From: an uncultured Alphaproteobacteria bacterium
Lineage (GTDB): Bacteria > Pseudomonadota > Alphaproteobacteria > Caulobacterales > Caulobacteraceae
Reading direction: 5' to 3'
Assembly: GCA_903860975.1 (NCBI GenBank)
Contig: CAIOSI010000019.1
Location: forward strand, 124,001 to 188,000
Length of the DNA stretch: 64,000 nucleotides
The position numbers and the translations under genes were made by a program. Positions 1 to 9,383 of the stretch are shown piece by piece (position 1 is the first letter of the stretch; each line of letters opens with the position of its first letter). The notes below the pieces were generated by a model. It was not told where the DNA came from. It searched no databases and saw only the letters and a list, made by a program, of their open reading frames with translations.

Positions 1-613
1 CCATCGCGATGTCGATGTGCTGACCGCGTCCCGTGCGTTCACGCAAGATAACCGCCGACAATACCGCGACCAGGCCGTGCAGCGCCGCGTTGGTGTCGGC
101 GACCGACAGCGGCAGGTCGCGGCTCGCAACCTTTCCCCGGCGGACGGCCCGGGCCAGCAGACCGACCTCGGCGTGGACAATAGGCGCATAGGCCGGTCGG
201 CGTGATTCCGGGCCGTTCGCCCCGAAGCCGGAGATCGACAGCATGATCAGCCGTGGATTGGCCGCGCTCAGGTCGGGGTAGCCCAGCCCCAGCCGCGGCA
301 TGACGTCGGGCCGGTAATTTTCGATCAGGATGTCGGCCTTGCCGACCAATTCGAAAACCAGATCCTTGGCGTCTGGGTGGCGCAGGTCGATGGATATGTC
401 CCGCTTGCCGGCATTCTGCTGATGGTAGTAGCCAGGCACGCCGCCAATCACCTTGCCCCACAAGCGTGTGACGTCCCCATCGGGGGGCTCAACCTTGACC
501 ACGTCAGCGCCCAGGTCGCTGAGCATGCGGCCCGCAAAAGGACCGGCGAGAACACGAGAAAAATCGAGGACCTTCAGGCCCGCCAAAGGATAGTTCGGAT
601 CGCTCGCCGCCAT
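1..613 (-). CDS. CaiB/BaiF-type (family III) CoA-transferase, 3' part cut by window edge
   Basis: Only the first 204 codons lie in the window; the gene continues past base 1. The N-terminal half of a family III CoA-transferase is clear: the opening LAGLKVLDFSRVLAGPF, then DLGADVVKVEPP, and NAGKRDISIDL near residue 67. D173, in LSVADTNAALHG, sits where the family places the Asp that forms the aspartyl-CoA anhydride. Such enzymes move CoA between carboxylic acids, or act as racemases on branched acyl-CoAs. ATG 613 is chosen because the family consensus begins just after it. It is the last visible gene of the leftward acyl-CoA operon, so a role in activating or epimerising a branched acid of that pathway is inferred; the substrate is unknown. 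Confidence 0.9.
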   Translation of the reverse strand, partial: MAASDPNYPLAGLKVLDFSRVLAGPFAGRMLSDLGADVVKVEPPDGDVTRLWGKVIGGVPGYYHQQNAGKRDISIDLRHPDAKDLVFELVGKADILIENYRPDVMPRLGLGYPDLSAANPRLIMLSISGFGANGPESRRPAYAPIVHAEVGLLARAVRRGKVASRDLPLSVADTNAALHGLVAVLSAVILRERTGRGQHIDIAM

Positions 614-860
614 GGGATCTCGACAGATTTCAAGGTCACCCGACCTTGCCATGTTCCGGCCGCGTCGAGCGGGCCTTACCTATATCCTAGTCCAACTTGC
701 CCGTCCCATACCTCGCAGTCACCTAAGCCCGCCTGGCCTTGGCTTCAGCGGATGGCGCAGGAGACGGCCGCAGGGGCGCCAAACGTGCACGACGACGGAT
801 GGCGTGGTTGACGCAGAGCTGGAGCATCCCACCTCGCGCCTGATCGCTCAGGTTTTTGGC

Positions 861-1631
861 TCAGACCGGCCTAGCGCCGCGCAACGGCTCGCCCGCCAGC
901 GTGATCCGGTGCATCTCGCGGCGGTAGCCTTGGTAGTCGTTGCGCGCGAAGTGCCAGGTGGCGCGGTTGTCCCAAAAGGCGATGGAGCCTGGGCGCCAGA
1001 CGAACTCGTGGACGAATTCAGGCCGAATGCTGTGGGCATAAAGCTCGTGCAGCAACGGCTGGGACTCCTCAGCGGTCATACCCTCAAACCGGATTGTGAA
1101 GGTTGGATTTACATAGAGCGCCCTGCGACCGCTTAAGGGGTGCGTGATGACGACGGGGTGGATCACCTCAGGCAACTGCTCGGCGGCGACCGCATTGCCG
1201 ATCCGCTGGTCGCCAGCTTCGTTGTCGACGTCGTAGGTGCCGCGCGCGCTGAACACATGTTGGGCGCTGTGCACAGCCTTCAGGTCGCACAGCTTTGTCT
1301 TGAGCGCCTCCGACAGCGCCTCATATGCCACGGACATCGACGCAAAGAGCGTGTTGCCGCCCTGCGGCGGCAGCTCACGCGCCACAAGAATGGAGCCCAT
1401 CGCCGGCTCAAGATCGTAGGCGTGGTCAGTGTGCCATTCGCCGCCGATATTGCTGGTCTGGTCGCCCTCCTTGGACACCCGCGCGATTTCTGGATAGGCG
1501 GGGTGGGCGGCGAAGAAGCGGTTGATGTTGATCGGGGCCCAGCGCTGCGCAAAAGCAATGTGCTGAGCCTCGCTGATCTGCTGGTCGCGGAAGAAAATCA
1601 CGCCGCAGTCTGCGAACATCGCGCGCGTCAT
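861..1631 (-). CDS. TauD/TfdA-family Fe(II)/2-oxoglutarate dioxygenase, 5' end apparently frameshifted
   Basis: This encodes 256 residues of a taurine-dioxygenase-type oxygenase. The HxD iron motif is seen in GEWHTDHAYD. The distal His and the 2-oxoglutarate-binding Arg lie near the C-terminus in WDNRATWHFARNDYQGYRR. The listed ATG starts inside the fold: family members have about 25-30 more residues with a GAEV motif. Just upstream, a different frame (about 1722 down to 1676) reads TILVNRLPGVGAEVL, and the listed frame resumes as PVDLARGLTDLEFE. This points to a one-base indel near 1667-1677; in addition, CTG stands where the start codon would be. The gene may be a pseudogene, or the sequence may contain an error. 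The substrate is unknown. Confidence 0.8.
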   Translation of the reverse strand: MTRAMFADCGVIFFRDQQISEAQHIAFAQRWAPININRFFAAHPAYPEIARVSKEGDQTSNIGGEWHTDHAYDLEPAMGSILVARELPPQGGNTLFASMSVAYEALSEALKTKLCDLKAVHSAQHVFSARGTYDVDNEAGDQRIGNAVAAEQLPEVIHPVVITHPLSGRRALYVNPTFTIRFEGMTAEESQPLLHELYAHSIRPEFVHEFVWRPGSIAFWDNRATWHFARNDYQGYRREMHRITLAGEPLRGARPV

Positions 1632-1738
1632 CTCGAATTCCAGATCCGTCAGGCCCCGGGCCAGGTCGACTGGCCAGAACCTCTGCGCCGACGCCCGGCA
1701 GGCGATTGACTAAAATGGTCAGGGCCTCGGCTCGCGTC

Positions 1739-2719
1739 TCACCAGGCGTAGGCTTCCGGAGCCGGACCGCCAGGGCCGGGAAAGATCGCGTCGAGCTTCT
1801 TCAGCGTCTCCTCGTCCAGGTGGATCTGCATCGCAGCCAGGCCGGACTCAAACTGAGCCATGGTGCGCGGCCCGATGATCGGCGCCGTCACACCCGGCTG
1901 GCCAGCACACCAAGCTAGCGCCACCTCGGCCGGCGCATGGCCCAGTTCGCCGCACAGCGCCTGAAATTCTTCGACGGCCTGGGAAGGCTTGAGGTAGCTG
2001 CGTCGGCCCTTGTCGTTCTCGCCAGGCTTGCCGCCCAGCAGGCCTGCGCCCAGCGGGCTGTAGGGCAGGAACGCAATCCCGTAGGCCTGGCAGGCTGGGA
2101 TCACTTCCAACTCCACCGTCCGCTTGGTCAGGTTGTAGACGCTCTGTTCTGAGACAAGGCCCAGGCTATGGCGTGCGCGTGCGGCCTCCTGGGCCTGGGC
2201 GATGTGCCAGCCGGCAAAGTTGGACGAGCCGACATAGAGCACCTTGCCCTGCTGGATCAGCAGATCCATCGCCTGCCAGATCTCCTCCCACCTGGCGGTG
2301 CGGTCCACGTGGTGCATCTGGTAGATGTCGAGGTGGTCGGTGTTCAGCCGCTTCAGGCTGGCCTCGCACGCCTCGCGGATGTATTTGGCCGACAGGCCGC
2401 GCTGGTTGGGGCCGACCCAGCTGCCGGTGCGCTTTACAGGGTCGGTTGAGCCCCATTCCATCGGTGCTGAGTAGCACTTGCTGGCCAGCACGGTCCGTTC
2501 CCGTCGTCCGCCGCCTTGCGCGAACCATCGGCCCAGCAGCGCCTCGGTCTGGCCGGCATTGTAGTTGTCGGAGGTGTCGATCAGGTTGACCCCAGCCTCG
2601 AAGGCCCTGTCCAGGATGGCGAAGCTATCCGGCTCGTCCGTGAGCCACGAGAAGTTGACCGTGCCCAGGCCAATGGGGCCAATCTGCAAGGCCGTGCTGC
2701 CGAACCGCTTGTAGGTCAT
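1739..2719 (-). CDS. aldo/keto reductase
   Basis: A 326-residue NADPH-dependent aldo/keto reductase with a complete TIM-barrel family pattern. The catalytic tetrad is visible: Asp and Tyr in DTSDNYNAGQTE, Lys in VLASKCYS, and His in YQMHHVDRTARW. The cofactor-binding region is seen around VGSSNFAGW, PYSPLGAG and PIIGPRTMAQFE. Length is normal for the YajO/Tas-like group. It lies between the PhyH-like and TauD-like oxygenase genes in the leftward acyl-CoA operon. Reduction of an aldehyde or ketone produced by those oxygenases is a reasonable inference, but nothing in the sequence fixes the substrate. Confidence 0.92.
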   Translation of the reverse strand: MTYKRFGSTALQIGPIGLGTVNFSWLTDEPDSFAILDRAFEAGVNLIDTSDNYNAGQTEALLGRWFAQGGGRRERTVLASKCYSAPMEWGSTDPVKRTGSWVGPNQRGLSAKYIREACEASLKRLNTDHLDIYQMHHVDRTARWEEIWQAMDLLIQQGKVLYVGSSNFAGWHIAQAQEAARARHSLGLVSEQSVYNLTKRTVELEVIPACQAYGIAFLPYSPLGAGLLGGKPGENDKGRRSYLKPSQAVEEFQALCGELGHAPAEVALAWCAGQPGVTAPIIGPRTMAQFESGLAAMQIHLDEETLKKLDAIFPGPGGPAPEAYAW

Positions 2720-2828
2720 TGGTAAATCTTCCCCATTGGATCGGACGAAAAAATCTCGGTCAGCAATATCACCGACCTATAGGGACACGCCCTATTGGGT
2801 CGCCCCCATCGGCACGCTCTGCGCGCGA

Positions 2829-3821
2829 TCAGTCGAACAAACCCACAGGTGCGAACTTTTTAGGACTGAAATCAGGTCCTTCCTCGCGCCAGCCATTGAA
2901 CGTCTTTTCCCCCAACAGCTGGGCAAAGCGCGGCTCATTCTCATAACGCTGGAAGACTTCGGGGTAACGATCGTCACCGCGACGCTCCTGCGGCAGCATG
3001 TGCTGGCGGCACATGTAAGCCGCCAGATTCATCCGTACGCCCGGCAGGTCGCGCCGCCATCCGCCATGCCAAGTATTGCCATGCCAGATCACGGCATCGC
3101 CCGGATTGATGGTCAAGGTCACCGCCCCTCGTGGGAGTTCCCACTCGATGGTGTCCAGGTCGCTCTGCGCCGGGTTCCTGGCCATGATATCAGCGATGGT
3201 CTCGCCGCCGGCGCTCCAGTTTTCGTGCGCTGAAGGCTGACGCTGCTTGAGGTGGCTGCAAGGCACGATCGCTAAGGCCCCGGCCTCAGCGCTGTAGGGC
3301 GTCAGCGCATAATTGCAGTTCGCCACCATGGAGACGGACGACATCAGGCCATCGGCGGCCCCATCGGCATGGAAGGGCAGTGGCATGCCGCCCGGACCGC
3401 GGAAATGACACCCCATCGAAGACAATACGCAGCTCTCGCCCAACAGGTAGCTCATCAAAGCCAACGGCTTGGGTTCCAGCAGGATTTCCTGGAACACCGG
3501 ATCGTCGAAGATCAGATAATGTTGGTACTGCATCCCTTGGAAATCGGCAGACGTGGCGGTGTCGGGGTCGATCGTGCGCCCAGTCTGCTTTTCAACCCGG
3601 CGCAAGATGGCAGCCTTGGCGCGCTCCACGCGCTCGGCGGATAGAACGGGCACGACCGTATAGCCCTGGGTCTCCAGCTCGAGCAGATTCTCCTTCAGAC
3701 CGAGTTCGTCGATCCTGGCCATGGTTCGTTTGAAAGCCTCGCCATCGCTGCGACCAAATCGCCGCGAGACCGGCGACGTACCGACGATGGCGGCGGCGGA
3801 TTTTTCCAGGGTTTCGGTCAT
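2829..3821 (-). CDS. phytanoyl-CoA dioxygenase (PhyH) family protein
   Basis: A 330-residue Fe(II)/2-oxoglutarate oxygenase of the PhyH family. The HxD pair is in PLPFHADGAADGL. The distal iron His is in VIWHGNTWHGGWRRD, followed by an Arg (GVRMNLAAY) suited to binding 2-oxoglutarate. About 75 N-terminal residues precede the barrel. Family members hydroxylate branched acyl-CoAs or small secondary metabolites. Its place in a cluster resembling acyclic-isoprenoid breakdown makes hydroxylation of a methyl-branched acyl-CoA attractive, but this is inference. Confidence 0.88.
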   Translation of the reverse strand: MTETLEKSAAAIVGTSPVSRRFGRSDGEAFKRTMARIDELGLKENLLELETQGYTVVPVLSAERVERAKAAILRRVEKQTGRTIDPDTATSADFQGMQYQHYLIFDDPVFQEILLEPKPLALMSYLLGESCVLSSMGCHFRGPGGMPLPFHADGAADGLMSSVSMVANCNYALTPYSAEAGALAIVPCSHLKQRQPSAHENWSAGGETIADIMARNPAQSDLDTIEWELPRGAVTLTINPGDAVIWHGNTWHGGWRRDLPGVRMNLAAYMCRQHMLPQERRGDDRYPEVFQRYENEPRFAQLLGEKTFNGWREEGPDFSPKKFAPVGLFD

Positions 3822-3920
3822 TTTCCGTCCTCCACGACAAGACCTTCGGGTCTGACGATACCTGCCTTGAGCCGCGTGACAGGCTGCACTTGGAACAACC
3901 GGGCAAGGTCGGTCCAGGCG

Positions 3921-4727
3921 CTAGCGCCCTTCGAATTTCGGCGCGCGCTTTTCGACGAAAGCCTGGGATGCGGCCTTGTGGTCGTCGGTCATCATCGAGC
4001 GCACGAGGTGGATCGCCTCGGCGTCCATCACCTGTCCAAGCGTGCCATGCTCGGCCATGTTCAGGTTTTTTTTCATGTAGCCGATCGCGGTGGTCGGCAG
4101 GCCCGCCAGTCGCTTTGCCCAGCGTGTGGCCTCCGCCGGCAGGTCTGCAAGCGGCACAGAGCGGTTTACGACGCCGAGTGCTGCAGCCTGTGGCCCGTCC
4201 AGGACATCGGCCAGGAAATAAAGCTCGCGAGCCTTGGCCGCACCGACCAGGTGGCTGAGGAAATAGGTGCCACCGAAATCGCCCGACAGTCCGACTTTCG
4301 AAAACGCGGTGGTGAGTTTCGCCTCATTCGCCGCGATCCGCACATCGCAGGCCAGGGCGATCGACAACCCGGCGCCGGCCGCAGGTCCTGGGATCACGGC
4401 CAGGGTCGGTTTGGCCATGTCGTGGAGTTGCTGGCAGAATTCCATCTGCGCGCGCAGGCTCCCCACACGCTGCTCGAAGCTCACGCCCAGGCCCGATGAC
4501 GGGTTGGAAGTCCCAGCAGCCATGCCCTTGACGTCCCCGCCTGCGCAGAATGCGCCGCCGGCGCCCGTAACCACCACGGCCCGGACAGCCGGGTCTATCG
4601 CCAGCCTGCGCGCGATGTCGGGCAAGGCTTCCAGCATGGCACCGGTCAAGGCGTTTCGCGCTTCGGGTCGATTGAACGTGATGGTCGCTACGCCATCGTC
4701 GAACGTTTCGATCAGGTGTTCGGTCAT
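3921..4727 (-). CDS. enoyl-CoA hydratase/isomerase (crotonase) family
   Basis: A 268-residue crotonase. It has the N-terminal FNRPEARNALTG motif, the first oxyanion-hole segment TGAGGAFCAGGDVKGM and the second segment GPAAGAGLSIALACD. The first usual catalytic Glu position is not obvious, so the reaction could be hydration, isomerisation or hydrolysis. ATG 4727 is preferred to an upstream TTG at 4811, because homologous sequence starts at MTEHLIETFDDG and the TTG would overlap the preceding atuA stop. It is the second crotonase of the operon and lies directly downstream of atuA. Confidence 0.9.
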   Translation of the reverse strand: MTEHLIETFDDGVATITFNRPEARNALTGAMLEALPDIARRLAIDPAVRAVVVTGAGGAFCAGGDVKGMAAGTSNPSSGLGVSFEQRVGSLRAQMEFCQQLHDMAKPTLAVIPGPAAGAGLSIALACDVRIAANEAKLTTAFSKVGLSGDFGGTYFLSHLVGAAKARELYFLADVLDGPQAAALGVVNRSVPLADLPAEATRWAKRLAGLPTTAIGYMKKNLNMAEHGTLGQVMDAEAIHLVRSMMTDDHKAASQAFVEKRAPKFEGR

Positions 4728-4807
4728 GGTTGGATCGCAGTCCTCTGATTGATCATTTTGGCCCAGGAAGGCGACGGATCGCAGAACCCCTGCGAGCGGA
4801 CTTAACG

Positions 4808-6595
4808 TCAAGCCAACTTCGCGTTCAGTTGGTCACACAGCACCTTGGGCGCTTCGATGTATTTCGCGCCAAGGTATTCGCCCAGCGACTTGGCCTGCTT
4901 GTCGATCCTGTGGTTCGACGAGGCGCCCCCGCCCAGGACGCCTTTGATGTAGAAATTGAGCGATCGCATATTCGCCAGTTCGTAACGCTCGACCTCATAG
5001 GCCGCCATGTCGGGACAAAGCCGCTTGAAAGCGTCTACGGTCAGGAACTGGTACAGCCAGGCATAAGCCTCATCGCTCCTCGCCCAGACGCCGCAGTTGG
5101 CATTGCCGCCCTTGTCGCCAGAGCGGGTGCCGAACAGGCGACCGAAGGCGATCTGCACCGTCTCGCCACCTGGGGCCGGCGCCAGGCTGACGGGCTGACG
5201 CTGGTAATGGGTGTCCTCCAAGTCGAGGCGCTGGGTCGGCAGCACCTCGATTGTGCGCTCGCCCAGATGCACCCTTTCGGTGATCTTGCGGCTATCGATC
5301 AGGGCCGGCCAGTGCACGATCGTCTGGCCGCCGTTGAACCCACCACCGCCGCGCCCGGTGTTGCCGGGAATGGTCGCAAGGCCGAGCTCGGTGATCTTGG
5401 CGCTAAACAGGCGTCCGAGTTTCTTGGGGTCGCGGCTCGTCACCGTCACGCGCAAGACCGCGTGGGCCTGCTCGTTGCTGGCCGGATCGGTCATGTCACT
5501 GCGGATCAGCTGGACGTCGACGTCATCGAACTGTTCGCGACCACCCATGGTGTAGAAGACCTGGTCGAGGTATTTTTCCGCCTTCAACTCGATGTCGAGA
5601 CCGGTGAGCAGCACCTCGAAGCTCTGTTTGAAGGGGCCCAGCGTGTTCAGACAGACCTTGTGCGTCGGCGGTGGGTTCGAGCCGCGGCAGCCGCTGACGC
5701 GAACCCGGTCTGGACCGCTCTGATCGATGCTGAGCGTATCGAAATGGGCGATGACGTCGGGGTTCATGTAGGCTGGCGTTGAGATCTCATAGAGCAGCTG
5801 CGCCGTCACCGTCCCCACCGAGACCAGTCCGCCTGTGCCGGGATGTTTGGTTATGGTGAAAGACCCATCGCGCTCAATCTCAGCGATGGGGTAGCCCATG
5901 TTGCGGAAACTGGGCACCTCCTGGAAGAAGGCATAGTTGCCGCCGGTACATTGGGCACCACACTCGATAATATGACCGGCGGTGAGTGCGCCGGCCAAGG
6001 CATCGAAGTCGTCTCGCTTCCAATTGAACTTCCAGGCGGCCGGGCCGATCACCACGGCAGCGTCGGTTACGCGCGGGCAAATGACGATATCAGCGCCTTC
6101 ATCCAGGGCAGTCTTGATGCCCCAGCCGCCGAGGTAGGCATTGGCGGTGACGGGCTTGTGCCCGGCCCCCTCAAGAGCGGTGCCGGTGTCGAGGTTGCGG
6201 AAGGCTTCCCCTTCGCCTTGCAGCCGCCCGAGATCATCCATGAGGTTGTCGCCGTCGATCCAGGCGACCTTGGCGCTTAGCCCAAGGGTTTTGAGGATCT
6301 TCTCGACCTCGGCGGCCATGCTGCACGGGTTAAGGCCTCCGGCGTTGGTGACGATTTTGATGCCGCGCTCAAGACAGGCGCCGGCAACCTCCTCCAACTG
6401 CTTCAAGAACGTCCCGACGTAGCCCATCTGCTCGCCGCGTTCCCGACGCTGGTTGAACAGGATCGACATGGTCAGTTCGGCCAAATAGTCGCCGGTAAGC
6501 ACGTCGATAGGCCCGCCTTCGACCATCTCGCGTGCCGCATCCAGGCGGTCGCCGTAATAGCCGCTGCAATTGGCGATACGGATGATCTCGCTCAT
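4808..6595 (-). CDS. atuA: acyclic terpene utilisation protein AtuA (DUF1446)
   Basis: A 595-residue protein with the AtuA/DUF1446 architecture. It opens with IRIANCSGYYGDRLDAAREM, followed by DVLTGDYLAELTM, and VTANAYLGGWGI near residue 150. A C-terminal small domain of about 100 residues contains RSGDKGGNANCGVWAR. In Pseudomonas, atuA belongs to the atuABCDEFGH cluster needed for growth on citronellol and geraniol, but its biochemical activity is not established. Here it is flanked by two crotonases and lies just downstream of a biotin-dependent carboxylase pair, the same kind of company as in atu clusters. The family call is firm; the terpene substrate is inferred. Confidence 0.9.
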   Translation of the reverse strand: MSEIIRIANCSGYYGDRLDAAREMVEGGPIDVLTGDYLAELTMSILFNQRRERGEQMGYVGTFLKQLEEVAGACLERGIKIVTNAGGLNPCSMAAEVEKILKTLGLSAKVAWIDGDNLMDDLGRLQGEGEAFRNLDTGTALEGAGHKPVTANAYLGGWGIKTALDEGADIVICPRVTDAAVVIGPAAWKFNWKRDDFDALAGALTAGHIIECGAQCTGGNYAFFQEVPSFRNMGYPIAEIERDGSFTITKHPGTGGLVSVGTVTAQLLYEISTPAYMNPDVIAHFDTLSIDQSGPDRVRVSGCRGSNPPPTHKVCLNTLGPFKQSFEVLLTGLDIELKAEKYLDQVFYTMGGREQFDDVDVQLIRSDMTDPASNEQAHAVLRVTVTSRDPKKLGRLFSAKITELGLATIPGNTGRGGGGFNGGQTIVHWPALIDSRKITERVHLGERTIEVLPTQRLDLEDTHYQRQPVSLAPAPGGETVQIAFGRLFGTRSGDKGGNANCGVWARSDEAYAWLYQFLTVDAFKRLCPDMAAYEVERYELANMRSLNFYIKGVLGGGASSNHRIDKQAKSLGEYLGAKYIEAPKVLCDQLNAKLA

Positions 6596-6610
6596 CGCTG
6601 GTCTCTCCGG

Positions 6611-7384
6611 CTAATCGACAACCCAGTAGGGCTTACGTTTCTCGCGGAAGGCGGCCATGCCTTCCTGGCCTTCCGGCGAGCGGAATAACTGAGCGCTCCA
6701 TGGCGCGGCTTCGGCAAAGCCCTGATCCATCGGGATCTCGGACACCCGCCGGATCAGCTTCTTGCACGCCGCAATGGCGGTGGGGCTGCCTAAGTTGATC
6801 ATCTCGATCTCTTCCTGGACGGCGGACGGCAGTTGGTCGGCCGGGACCGCGCGGTGAGCCAACCCCAAGGTGACGGCCTGAGCCCCGGTGAAACGCTCGC
6901 CGGTGATGAACAGCTTCGTGGCATTGTGGGTCCCAAGCTTGGGAAGGCAGACCACCGAGATGATCGCTGGGATCACGCCGATCCGTACTTCGCTGAAACT
7001 GAACGGCACATCTTCGACGGCAACCACGATGTCGGCCGCGCCCACCAAGCCCAGGCCGCCGGCGAAGGCTGCGCCATTGACGGCGACGATCACGGGCTTG
7101 GGGCTGGCCATCATGGCGCTCAGCAACTCGGGCAGGCCCCAGGAGCGGGTGCCCGTCGAGGCGCTACCTGGCGGGTTCTTCAGGTCTGCGCCGGCGCAGA
7201 AGGCCGGGCCTGCGCCGGTCAAGACGATCGAGCGGACCTGGGGGTCGGCATTGGCCGCCTGGAGGTGCTCATAGACCTCGTTGACCAGGACGGCCGAAAG
7301 CGCGTTGCGGGCCTCGGGCCGGTTCAGGGTGATCCAAGCTGCGCTCTTGCGGACCTGGTAGAGAGTGGCTTCGGTGGTCGCCAT
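6611..7384 (-). CDS. enoyl-CoA hydratase/isomerase family (AtuE-like position)
   Basis: A 257-residue crotonase with LNRPEARNALSAVLV at the N-terminus, the oxyanion-hole segments TGAGPAFCAGADLKN and VNGAAFAGGLGLVGAADIV, and a C-terminal FREKRKPYW. It starts only 4 bases after the stop of the carboxylase alpha subunit gene and is clearly co-transcribed with it. In atu and liu pathways the hydratase next to the carboxylase hydrates the glutaconyl-CoA product (isohexenyl- or methyl-glutaconyl-CoA). That role is inferred here from gene order; sequence alone does not separate the two substrates. Confidence 0.9.
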   Translation of the reverse strand: MATTEATLYQVRKSAAWITLNRPEARNALSAVLVNEVYEHLQAANADPQVRSIVLTGAGPAFCAGADLKNPPGSASTGTRSWGLPELLSAMMASPKPVIVAVNGAAFAGGLGLVGAADIVVAVEDVPFSFSEVRIGVIPAIISVVCLPKLGTHNATKLFITGERFTGAQAVTLGLAHRAVPADQLPSAVQEEIEMINLGSPTAIAACKKLIRRVSEIPMDQGFAEAAPWSAQLFRSPEGQEGMAAFREKRKPYWVVD

Positions 7385-7388
7385 GGGC

Positions 7389-9383
7389 TCAGGCCTTGTT
7401 CTCGTGCGGGGCGAGCGTCAGCAAAAGCTGGCCGTTACCGACCTGCTCGCCGACGGCGATGTTGAGCTCGGCGACGACGCCATCCACAGGCGCCGTGATC
7501 CGATGTTCCATCTTCATGGCCTCCAGGATCATCAGCACATGGCCCTTGGACACCGCCTCGCCGGCGGCCACGAAAATCGAGCGGATCGCGCCGGGCATGG
7601 GCGCCTTCAGGCCGCCCGCCAGGTCCTCAAGCCGCGTGTCCGGATAGCGTGGCAGCTCGCGCAGTTCCACGTCGCCGGCCTTGCCATGTATGAACCATCG
7701 GTCGCCGCTGGGCTCGGCCAACAGCTGCAGGCGCAGGCCATCGATCTCCATGTCCACCCGGCCATGGCCGCAAACGTAGGCCCAGACCCAATGCGCCTGG
7801 CCGTCGACCACCAAGCGGAAACGACCGTCGCGGCCTGCGCGATAGGCGAGGTCTATATGGTCCTCGCCGACGGTGAAGCTGATCTGTTCGAGCGGCATGA
7901 CGGAATGGCGCCATCCGCTCGGAATCGATTTCAGCACCCGCGCCGCAGCCCGCCGTCGGCCCTGTCCTTCCAGGATGGCGCCGACACAGGCCCAGATCAG
8001 CTCGGCGCGCGGAACATGACGCACAGCCGACGGCGCGACCCGAGCGATAAAGTCGGTGGTGGTGTCGCCAGCCAGGAACTGAGGCGTACGCAAAGTGGAG
8101 ACCAGGAAATCGCGATTGGTGGTCAGACCCTGGACCTGGGTGGTCTCCAGCGCCCGGGCCAGCCTGGCGGCGGCTTCGCGGCGCGTGGGCGCGTGCACGA
8201 TCACCTTGGCGATCATGGCGTCAAAATCCGGGCTGACGAGGCTGCCGCTTTCCACGCCAGAATCGAAGCGCGCCTTACCCACCGCCGACGGCGTCCAGGC
8301 GATCACGGGCCCAGGGGACGGCAGGAAGTCCCGCGCCGGATCCTCCGCACACAATCGCGCCTCGATCGCGTGGCCGTTGATGGCCAGGTCTTCCTGGCGG
8401 AACGACAGGGGCTCGCCCTCAGCGATGCGGAGCTGTTCGCGGACCAAATCCTTACCGATGATCGCCTCGGTGACCGGATGCTCGACCTGCAGGCGCGCGT
8501 TGACCTCCAGGAACCAGAAATCCTTCCCGCTCAGCAAGAACTCCACCGTCCCGGCCGATGAATAGCCAAGCTCACGGGCGACAGACAGCGCTGCTTCGCC
8601 CATGGCTTGGCGGGTGTCGGGATCCAGCGCCGGCGACGGCGCCTCTTCGATAATCTTCTGATGGCGACGCTGGATCGAACACTCGCGTTCGAAACAGTGA
8701 ACCAGGTTTCCATGCTGATCACCGAGTATCTGGATCTCCACGTGGCGCGAAACCTCGACCCATCGCTCAAGAAACACGGTGTCATCGCCGAATGAACTGC
8801 CGGCCTCGCGCCGGGCGCTCTCAACGGCCGCCTCCAGATCGTCGGGCGCGCGCACCACGCGCATGCCGCGGCCGCCGCCGCCGGCAGACGCCTTGACCAG
8901 CACCGGATAGCCGATGTCGGCCGCAGCGGCCTGGAGGTCCATTTCAGATGTGATCTCGGCCGCCTGCAGGGTGGGCACGCCTGCGGCCTGCATGAGACGC
9001 TTGGCCGACAACTTGTCGCCCATCTTGGCGATCACCTGCGGCGTTGGGCCAACCCAGATCAGGCCAGCTTCAATGACCGCCTGGGCAAAGTGAGCGTTTT
9101 CCGACAGGAACCCGTAGCCCGGATGGATGGCGTCAGCCTCGCTACGCCGGGCCGCATCGATGACCTTGGTGATGTCGAGATAGCTCTCCGCCGAGCTGCG
9201 TCCATCTAGCGATACGCCCAGGTCGGCCTCAGCGACGAACGGCGCGTGGCGATCGCCGTCCGCATAGACGGCCACCGTGAAGATCCCCATCTCGCGGGCC
9301 GTGCGGAATATGCGCCGCGCGATCTCGCCACGGTTGGCGACCAGCAACCGGCCAATCGGTCGGGGTTCGACTACATGCGCCAT
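7389..9383 (-). CDS. biotin-dependent acyl-CoA carboxylase alpha subunit (geranyl-/methylcrotonyl-CoA type)
   Basis: A 664-residue subunit. The N-terminal biotin carboxylase half (about residues 10-455) starts at RLLVANRGEIARRIF and has the ATP-grasp glycine loop KASAGGGGRGMR and FLEVNARLQVEHPVTE. A linker (BT-like) region and a C-terminal biotinyl domain follow, with EAMKMEH; the biotinylated residue should be K624. It charges biotin with CO2 for the partner carboxyltransferase. Its start overlaps the beta-subunit gene by 13 bases, indicating translational coupling. Gene context with atuA suggests geranyl-CoA carboxylase (AtuF), but methylcrotonyl-CoA or another branched acyl-CoA cannot be excluded. 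Confidence 0.93.
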   Translation of the reverse strand: MAHVVEPRPIGRLLVANRGEIARRIFRTAREMGIFTVAVYADGDRHAPFVAEADLGVSLDGRSSAESYLDITKVIDAARRSEADAIHPGYGFLSENAHFAQAVIEAGLIWVGPTPQVIAKMGDKLSAKRLMQAAGVPTLQAAEITSEMDLQAAAADIGYPVLVKASAGGGGRGMRVVRAPDDLEAAVESARREAGSSFGDDTVFLERWVEVSRHVEIQILGDQHGNLVHCFERECSIQRRHQKIIEEAPSPALDPDTRQAMGEAALSVARELGYSSAGTVEFLLSGKDFWFLEVNARLQVEHPVTEAIIGKDLVREQLRIAEGEPLSFRQEDLAINGHAIEARLCAEDPARDFLPSPGPVIAWTPSAVGKARFDSGVESGSLVSPDFDAMIAKVIVHAPTRREAAARLARALETTQVQGLTTNRDFLVSTLRTPQFLAGDTTTDFIARVAPSAVRHVPRAELIWACVGAILEGQGRRRAAARVLKSIPSGWRHSVMPLEQISFTVGEDHIDLAYRAGRDGRFRLVVDGQAHWVWAYVCGHGRVDMEIDGLRLQLLAEPSGDRWFIHGKAGDVELRELPRYPDTRLEDLAGGLKAPMPGAIRSIFVAAGEAVSKGHVLMILEAMKMEHRITAPVDGVVAELNIAVGEQVGNGQLLLTLAPHENKA

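Noticed and set aside
4730..5782. 350-codon frame antisense to atuA
   Set aside because: Shadow of the conserved AtuA gene on the other strand, with no recognisable protein features.
7365..8561. 398-codon frame antisense to the carboxylase alpha gene
   Set aside because: Composition-driven shadow; the minus strand has an unambiguous biotin carboxylase.
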